A DNA stretch of 23,405 nt from a virus. This document shows, piece by piece, positions 15,411-23,100 of the stretch (position 1 is the stretch's first letter; every line of letters begins with the position of its first letter). The stretch is taken from positions 1-23,405 of the IMG/VR virus record IMGVR_UViG_3300009185_001112; one strand, 5' to 3'. The notes under the pieces are model-generated. The model was not told the DNA's origin, did no database searches, and was given only the letters and a program-made list of their open reading frames with translations. A program made the translations under genes and the position numbers.

Positions 15411-15537
15411 CTTCTGGCTCTGGATCAGGGTATCGCTCGTTCTTGCCGATGACCTTCCCAGTCTCAGCGTCTCGCACGATCTCCACAAGCATCCCAGTCT
15501 CTGGGTCTAGGTAGGCTGGTTCAGTGATGACTGCCAT
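15394..15537 (-). CDS. Small acidic protein (47 aa)
   Basis: A 47-codon frame begins with an ATG overlapping the fibre gene stop (TAATG), with GGAGG seven bases upstream, one of the best ribosome sites in the window. The product (M-A-V-I-T-E-P-A-Y-L-D-P-E-T-G, later P-D-P-E-P-E-V-E-N-P-E) is strongly acidic and Pro-rich at its end. No membrane segment, cysteine or known domain is visible. Its last 17 bases overlap the proposed small terminase start, so it may couple translation of that gene. I do not recognise a family. The coupled start and strong ribosome site make it a credible real gene despite its size. Confidence 0.7.
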   Translation of the reverse strand: MAVITEPAYLDPETGMLVEIVRDAETGKVIGKNERYPDPEPEVENPE

Positions 15538-16694
15538 TATGATACCTCCGCATAGAAAGCAGAGATTGTACTATTTAGCGCCCCACGATCAACTGATGCT
15601 GTTAGGTCTGATTGTGTTAATACTACATAATATGGATAGCCAGTTGCGTTTACAGCAGCGGTTGCTGCCCTGGCTGCAGACGATAAAACAGTTCCCATAT
15701 TAGTTCCAACTGCTATAACTGCAATAAAGTATTCAGATCCAGCGGTGAGTGTGTATGTTGCTGGGTATCCACCAGTTGTATCAAGTGCCCGTGTATATTT
15801 AGTGTTTGCTGTAGAAAAAATTGATGTGTCTGAGGCAGTTCTAGCAACCAATGTGAAGGTTGATCCGCTTCGTGTGTAGATTCCAAAACGACAAAGTGTA
15901 AGTGCAGAAAAAGCGTTGCTAGAACCCTGGAATGCTATATTGGTGACAGTAAAATTCTTATGTGGTGCAAGTAAACTCCAGTATATAGTCCCAGAAGCAA
16001 ATGATGCACTGGATGTCGTGAGGAGCCATCTTGGAGTTGTTGCAATAACACTAGACGATTGATACAGAAGATATGAGAGTGCGTCAGCCTGAACTGCCGT
16101 ATCAGCCTTAGCCTGTGCTGTAGCGGCATTGGTGACCCCTGTTGATCCTCGGTCATAGGCTGACTTCACCGCCGTTGGGGTGGCGGCAAGGATGCTGCTC
16201 GTGACATTGGTGGCGTCACTGAGTTGAACTGTACCAGCAGCACTTGTAGAAGCGGAAGATACTGAGACTGTAGCAGTTCCACTTACAGTTGAAACAGAGA
16301 TTGGACCTGTTCCACCCACGGCAGAGACGCCACTTGACTGGGCAACCCAGGAAAGGCCTGTGGCTGCTGTGCTGTCAGCTGATAGCACGTGTCCATTTGT
16401 AGCTGATACAGCAAGACGTGAGACAGTGTCGGCTGCTGTGCCAACGATAAGATCTCCCTTTGCGTCCACAATGGTCTTAGACACCTTGTCTGCCTCAAGA
16501 TCAGTAACACGGCCTCGCAGGGTAGATCCCTCATCCGTGTCAAGCCATACGATAGTAGGCTCAACTGTACCAATGTCCTGATTAAACTCCTCATAGAACT
16601 CGTCTGGAATCTCGAACACGGTGTTTGCCGGACCCTCAAGGAGTAGTCCGTTCCAGCGAAGCGAAATTGGGCGTCCAAAGCGTAGTCTAGCCAT
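15537..16694 (-). CDS. Tail-fibre-type protein, probable receptor-binding protein
   Basis: The 385-residue protein has an N-terminal domain (1-70) with a hydrophobic beta start. Next comes K-G-D-L-I-V-G-T-A-A-D-T-V-S-R-L (79-94), then N-G-H-V-L-S-A-D-S-T-A-A-T-G-L-S-W (100-116), a module common in phage fibres. A Ser/Thr/Val-rich stretch leads to A-A-G-T-V-Q-L-S-D-A-T-N (152-163) and A-A-T-P-T-A-V-K-S-A-Y-D (170-181), the Phage_fiber_2 repeat. After a short helical linker, residues about 215-385 are beta-rich and would be the tip that binds the host surface. The start has AAGGAG four bases before the ATG. A 39-base gap precedes it, the larger of the two gaps upstream of its start in this operon, and holds promoter-like sequence. 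The tip domain carries no recognisable specificity. Confidence 0.82.
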   Translation of the reverse strand: MARLRFGRPISLRWNGLLLEGPANTVFEIPDEFYEEFNQDIGTVEPTIVWLDTDEGSTLRGRVTDLEADKVSKTIVDAKGDLIVGTAADTVSRLAVSATNGHVLSADSTAATGLSWVAQSSGVSAVGGTGPISVSTVSGTATVSVSSASTSAAGTVQLSDATNVTSSILAATPTAVKSAYDRGSTGVTNAATAQAKADTAVQADALSYLLYQSSSVIATTPRWLLTTSSASFASGTIYWSLLAPHKNFTVTNIAFQGSSNAFSALTLCRFGIYTRSGSTFTLVARTASDTSIFSTANTKYTRALDTTGGYPATYTLTAGSEYFIAVIAVGTNMGTVLSSAARAATAAVNATGYPYYVVLTQSDLTASVDRGALNSTISAFYAEVS

Positions 16695-16698
16695 AGTT

Positions 16699-16712
16699 CT
16701 CCTTTAAATATC
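16699..16712 (-). promoter_or_regulatory. GATATTTAAAGGAG translation-start element for the fibre gene
   Basis: The minus strand reads GATATTTAAAGGAG four bases before the fibre ATG. GGAG is the Shine-Dalgarno site and GATATTTA is an AU-rich leader. Unlike the other two copies in the window, this one is not within a coding region, so its resemblance cannot be due to protein sequence. Confidence 0.45.
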
Positions 16713-16737
16713 CCTCATATATATCCACTTTTGTCAA
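16707..16737 (-). promoter_or_regulatory. Possible sigma70-type promoter for the fibre-to-terminase genes
   Basis: On the minus strand a perfect TTGACA (16737-16732, overlapping the stop of the upstream gene) is followed after 19 bases by GATATT (16712-16707), a 4/6 match to TATAAT. The gap is AT-rich (GGATATATATGAGG). The spacing is longer than the usual 16-18, and the -10 overlaps the leader of the fibre ribosome site, leaving almost no 5' untranslated region. It is the best promoter candidate I see but could be chance. Confidence 0.3.
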
Positions 16738-17129
16738 GTGTTAACCTCATCGATAGGTGGAAGCAGCCTAGATACAGGGGTAGATAGGGCATCTGCCGCA
16801 CGTTCTACCTCCACATTGAAGACATTGGAGATGATCTCGTACCCCTCCCGGCCCAGCACCCCCTCAAGTGACTCGATTGCCCTTTCAGCCCCAGCATAGT
16901 GGACGTGAAGTAGCTCATGGGCGATCACACGGCGCTTCTCAGTGTTGTCAAGGGTCCAGAACTCAGAGGAGACACGTAGCGTGGCGGTCCAAAGGTTGTC
17001 GCTTACCTCGATATCAGCCCAACTGTCCTCCTCGCAGGGGTGCTTAGACACCTCTACCTTCCAATGGGCAAGCCCAAGGATGGTAGCTGCCCTGTTTACG
17101 TAGTCCTGTAGCTCTGAAATGCTTCTCAT
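16734..17129 (-). CDS. Zincin-type metallopeptidase (HELLH), 131 aa
   Basis: The HExxH motif reads H-E-L-L-H at residues 71-75 within V-I-A-H-E-L-L-H-V-H-Y, with H71 and H75 as zinc ligands and E72 as the general base. A likely third ligand is E109 in V-E-R-A-A-D-A-L. The N-terminal half (residues 10-60) is a small alpha/beta domain. The length fits compact phage and mobile-element metallopeptidases of the SprT/ImmA-like shape, though I cannot place it in one family. The ATG follows the giant gene's stop directly (TAG then ATG), with GGAG and AGAGGG inside that gene's last codons. The close link to a giant virion gene suggests the substrate may be a virion protein, but this is inference. The gene ends in TGA inside a TTGACA sequence. 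Confidence 0.75.
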   Translation of the reverse strand: MRSISELQDYVNRAATILGLAHWKVEVSKHPCEEDSWADIEVSDNLWTATLRVSSEFWTLDNTEKRRVIAHELLHVHYAGAERAIESLEGVLGREGYEIISNVFNVEVERAADALSTPVSRLLPPIDEVNT

Positions 17130-20100
17130 CTATACCCTCTCTCCATAAATATCAAATAAGTCCTTCTCTGGCTTGTATTCTGCTGGCTGTTGGCTATCCG
17201 GAGTCGAAGTTGCTACGTTTGCAGGCATCTGCTGCATACCATTGTTCCCGGTAATGGCAGAGTACAGGGTATCGGTGGCAACCGACCCAGCATTACTGCC
17301 AACAAAGGCTCCTGCTCCTGCAACAAATGGGTTTCCAGTCAATGCGCCAGCTGCCCCACCAATAATACCTCCACCGAGTGACCCAAACAGGTTTACCATA
17401 GCCCTGAGCATGTCGCCACGGTTCATTGCTACCCAGCCTAGGTTTGCCACGGCACCTGCGGTGTTATTAACAGCCCCAATAGCCTCAAGCGCAACTGACG
17501 GTGCAAGGTTAGCCTGTGTGATCTCGTCACCCTGGTCTCCAAACTGGATCCTATTTGTGATAGCATTAGATGCGAGTCCAAGACCAATCCCTACTGCGCC
17601 TGCCCCAAGAGTCATCTTGCCGATATTCCCCTGTCGCTGAATTGCCCTAATCCTACGGAAAAGCGCTACATCGTCCTTTGTGTAGTTTGTCCTTTTTTCG
17701 TCAACAGTCCTATAGTTAACTGGAAGTTTTCTACCATCTCTTGTAGGAACAGTGTTCAGGCCAATAGATTGACCACCCTCAATTGCTGAGTCCAGCATAG
17801 GGTCAACAAATTCTTGCGTCCTCTCTACGCCGGTAGCTTCCCTCCCCAGGGCAGTGATACCGGTAGGAGTCATCCTGTCAAGTGAGGCATCCTCAACCAT
17901 AATATCTGATATCTGCTGTCGGGCGGCTTCCTGTACGGCGTCTATTGTATCGAGGATTTTTCTTACTTCAGGAGTTTCAAATTTGCTCCTATCCATCTCA
18001 GGCCCTTGAAGAAGATCCCCATTATACCTAGGTGACTTATTTTCTTTATCGTATGTCTTCAATTCAGCCTGTAGCTTTTCAATAATCCTGGTAGCTCGCT
18101 CTCTGACTTTCCTGATCCTGAAATTCTTAATAGCGCCTAAGTCTTCGTACTCTCCGGCCTTCCGCGTCAGCCTACCAAGAGGTCCGGTAATTTGCATTAC
18201 CCTACCCTTAGCTACACTGTCGTCTTTATCTGCACGAATAACTTCAATTACCTTGTCGGCCTGACCCTCAGGTGAAATTTCGTAATCATCGTACGGCATT
18301 TCAACGCCCTGGGAAGCTAGGAACCTTTTGATTTTTCCAAGTTGTGAGATTCTAAATCCTACGTCTACAGCATAGGAAAGAACACTTTCCTTTATAGAGT
18401 CTTTCCTGTCTCTAAATCCATTAGCTCTACCAATAATTGTTGCAAATTTAGACATCATTCCAGGAGAAATATCTACGGTATACGGTTTGTCATAGCCCTC
18501 TCTTGTGTCTCCTAATAGAGTTGTCAAACCTGTATCGTTAATCTCTTCAACAGGTTCAATTGACATAGTTCTATCTGCTCCAAACTTGGAAAAGGCTTCA
18601 AGAGCCTTAGTAAGCCCTACACCACCACTCCTAGATGTTTTAATTTTTGCATCGAAATGAACCTTTTTAACCCTGCCTGTCCTTTTATCTACATCTGCTT
18701 TGGCAAGGAAAATAACTTTCTTATCCTGATCGAACACTAAAGTTAGCCTGGTTGTTTTCATTAGCTCTTGCAAAACCTGAGACTCCATGACATGTGGAGT
18801 TTCTGCAATTAATTGAACTAGCTCCGGCTCGCTAATCTCCCTAAGTCCCCTTCCACGAACTGCAGGCATTCTGATAACACCAGTTTGGTCTAGGAACATC
18901 TGGTTATTAACAATAAGCTGTCCGCCATTTTCATTAAACCCATCTTGAATTGTGCTGAGAATCTTATCCATGTTAATGACATCACGGATGATAGAAACAT
19001 AGCCGTCTCCGTCTAGGTCTCCGGCAAGGTGCCTTGCGTTTGCCTCAAGCGCCATCTCGATAGCGGCTTTCCTGTCTTCTGGGCTAAGCTTTCCTAGCTT
19101 AGAAACAGCCATCTTGATCATCTTTTCTGCGTCAGGGCTAGTTGTCTTAAGCTTTCCCCTGACGCTAGTAGGAAGAACAAGCTCTCCGATGTTGTCTTGT
19201 GCAAACTTCCTAACCAGGTTATTTAGAACCTCAACAGTGTTCCTGTAGTCACTCTTTATAACATATTTTTCCCATGACGCCTGAAGTGACTTCTCAACGT
19301 CAGACCCACTGCCCCTTTGCCATTCATCTTTAAGCATACCTCGTCTGCCGGTAACTAATGCCCACTCATCAGGAAAGGCTGGAAGACTCCTGCCTTCAGC
19401 ATCAAGATCTTGAAGAACAAATTCATCGGCCCCCATAAAATCAGCAAACGACTCTGGGCCCACCCTAAGCATCTCGACTAGCATGGCCCTTTGCTTGGTG
19501 TCTTCTACGTTGTCAAAAACAAACTTAATCATCTTGGAGGCAGTTTTACTTCCGCTGTCAGTTAGTGACCCAATGGCGCCAGACACAGACCTGGTCTCTG
19601 CAGCGGAATCAGCGACGTCTGGAGCATCCACTCCGATATCAGCCGCCGCCGTACCTAGCTCTGCTGTCTTTGCCGCGCTTTGAGCAACGTATCCCTCAAA
19701 TGAAATTGGAGCTTGATCAGACAACCTAACCCCTGCGTCTAGATCTGCAATCGCCTGGTATAGTTCCTGTGCGGCTTCTGCAACCTGCTCGTCTCCTGGT
19801 GCCGGGTTGATCTGGACATACCTGGTGTTTCCATATTTGCCTTCGCTAGAAATAACTACCTTAGGGTCATACTCCACAAGCATTGGAGTCCAGTACCTTC
19901 GGTCAGGACCTAGATAGTCAAACGCGGGCACGACGTCCTTTCGGATAAGTGAGTCTAACTCTGCTGCTTCAAGTCCGCTATTTACTAGGAACTCTCGAAT
20001 CTTTACAGTTTTAATAGAGGATTCTTTAATACCGGTAAGGTCTCGGTTTGCCTTGGCCTGGTCTGGGCTAATGTTTTCTCCAGTGGTTGTTATCATCGCA

Positions 20101-23100
20101 GACTTAACAGCGCGGCGACGGATCATAAAGATAAGACGAGATTGAAGTTTTGCAATGTCTGCAATTTCTTCTGGTGTCGCATCAACGATCTCAGTAGGAA
20201 GTAGGGACTCAATATCACTAGATCGAACAGATGTCTCCTCTTCGACCCTTAGCATTGACTCCGCAAAGTCGCTTGCCTCACGGTAGACCCTATCCGGTTC
20301 AAGCTCGTCGTATAGGTCTGCGCCATCGTAGTCTCCGTGGAACCTAGGGGCCGTCTCTAGATCTGTGTCCCCAGGCTGCCCGACGCTCTGAACGTATAGG
20401 GGCTGTAGGTTCTTTGCAATCTCCTTGCCAATATTCCCCCTGCCACCGGCAGCTTGGTCTTGCATTCTTTCCAGTATTGTTCTGTCAGCTGGCTGTGGTT
20501 GGCTGCCAGCGCGTGTTAGATCCCCAACCGCAGCTTGGCGATCTGCTTCATAAAAAGGCTCAGCATTATTTGGATCAGACGGCTTTGTGGTAATGGCAAC
20601 TGATCGCTGTGGACGTGTTTGCTGCCTTGCCCCCTGAATTGGAAGAAGAGATTCCTGCATCAACCCCATCTCTCCCTCAGATCCAGCGTCAACCTTTGTT
20701 GAATCTTGGTATGGGATCCCGGCAGCTTCTTCATTTTGAATTGCACGAGTTGTTTCAAACCCTCGCCGTATTTCTCCTGGCATGTCTTGGCCAAGATCTG
20801 GACGCCCAACTTCTGCATACAGCTGTGGGTCTTCGTCAATTAAGTTTCCGAACTGGTATCCGTCAATGTACTCACCAATTCTTGGATACGTATCGCCGCC
20901 TTCTCCGGTAGGCATAATCCTTGTAGAGATTACGTCAGGGTCGTTTCCTGGCTCTGACTTATCGAAACTTCTTACTGTTCTATCAGACCCAAACCCATCA
21001 AAATTATCTGGGTAGTATACGCCCCTAGGGGCCCATCCGAATGGGTATTGCTTTGTTGGCGGAGTTCGCAATGGAATGCTGTGCCTAACGGCAGGATAAA
21101 CAATTGGGTCTACATCGAATTTAATGAACTCGTGCTCTCCTGAGCTTATAGATCCAACAGGATATTTTACAGCTTCACCAATCCGGAATGGGCTGCTTAC
21201 AGAACCTTGATTTCCAAGCTTGGTCAGAATTTCTTTAACCCTTGGGTCCAAAGCATCCATAATAACGAATCGTTCTGACACGTCAAACGTTGACCCATCA
21301 GCAAGGCCAATCATACCCTGCATGGTCATTCCTTTTCCGATAGAAATCATAACCATCTTTTCTGACGGAAGCTCACCTAGGACAGTGTTTCGAATAGCTT
21401 CTACTTGATCATAGTCTGTGGTATATGGAATTGTCCTGCTGAGCTTAATTGAAGGTGAGTTATCGTCGGCCTGCAGCATAATGCCAAGCTCTGACGACGG
21501 AGATCCTCCGCCGGCAAGAGCTGCAGCCTGCTCAGAGCTTTTTGCTCCCCATGTACCAAACTGTCCAGGGAGATCTGCTTTGTTTGGGAGCCTTGACTTT
21601 AAATACTTCTTTAGAGCTCTAGTCGCATCAATCTCTGCGCCAATATTTCTAGGAACTAAAGACCCAGATGTTTGCGTTCCAGAGGTGGTGTCGGTACTAA
21701 TATTAAATGAAATAGCAGCGGCAGACGCTCCGGTAGGGTGATTGGCATTAGAGAACACTGGAAGGTCAAGACCAAGGGCGTCTACGTCTTGCCACTTGGG
21801 ATCGATAAGGCCAAGCCTGTCTAGGGCATAGCGTCGCTGACCGCGCTTCCTGTAGTTAATGAGATCAGCCAGGCTAACAGATACCCCTGCTGTACGATGG
21901 TCATCAGACCAACCCTTTACTGATATTCCCTTTCTGAGGTCGTCGAATGCTTCGTCCGGGATATCTAGTGTAGGGTCTCCTGTTACCTCTCGAATAAGAT
22001 CCCTTAGCTTCTCCTTGTCCATTTCGTCAATATCTTTTTCATCAAGATCAGTAATAGAGCTTACAAAAGACCTTTCTCGTGTTGGGTTAAAGTCTTCACG
22101 AATTCCAGTGGTAAGCTCAGTGTTATAGGCCTGAACAGTGTCAAGGCCCCACTTGATAAACTGTGCATAGTCAGGATGATTTAGAACACCAATCCGTCCG
22201 CTCCTGTGGAACTTTTTGATGATGTCGCCAATCTCTTGCAAAGCCAACAGGTCTCGCTGGGTGTTGTTTCTCTCTGCTAGCTCAGGTGTAACCTTGCTAC
22301 CAGGCGCGGCAAAGGATGGAGGACCAAATGGGTCCTTGTAGCTGCCAATCTTGGTTTCAAATCCAATTCTTTCAGCATCACTTAGCATGCCCATAGTTCG
22401 TAGGATCTCGCGGAATGCTTCCCTTTCCGCCTCTACCCTTGGCGTGCTAGATTGCAAGTAGTTCATCATTTGATGCAAGAAGTCGCTACGCACAGCCTGT
22501 CGGCCACGGTTTTTAGCAACTGGGTCAGCAGCTGAGTCTAGGGCTTTTAGCCTGCCCTTTGAATCAGTATCACCAATAACCCTAGACACGTATAGGTCAT
22601 AGATTCTGTCTGCACCAGAATGCGGCTGTGACATAAATTCAATTAACCTAGCCTTGTCACGGCCCCTCTTTGCCCTTCTAACGGAAGGCCTGGTGTCCTC
22701 TTTTTGAGACTGCTGCTGGACCCTTACGACAGCTTCTCTAGATACTGCTGTTCTACCCTGGACCCCTGCATCGACCGGCGCATCCGAGCTAGTGTCTTGT
22801 GGGAGTGCGTTGACCTCAGCTTCGAGCCTTGACAGCTCGCTAAGTGGGTCGGACGCCGTTGTGTTTTGTTCGGGGGCTACACCACCTAGCTTAGTAAAGG
22901 ACGAGTCAAAGGTTGTACCGTCTGGTCCATACTTGTACCGCATCCCCTGCTTGATTGCTTTTGCACCAGCTGGAAGTGTATCAACTCTCTCAAGGATGAA
23001 GGTTCTTGAGTCAGGTTTAATAAGCTGGCTTAGGAGTTTGCCGCCCTGCTGTTTGATTCTTTCAAAGTTCCAACCTTCTGTTGACTCCCAGGCAGAAACA

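Noticed and set aside
15390-15412. Programmed +1 frameshift joining the 47-residue gene to the small terminase
   Set aside because: No convincing slippery site is visible; a TTG start with coupling is simpler. Kept only as an alternative in the findings.
17143-17152. ATAAATA on the plus strand resembling a T4-type late promoter (also near 2040)
   Set aside because: The sequence faces away from all genes here, and the minus-strand reading is explained by coding and ribosome-site use.
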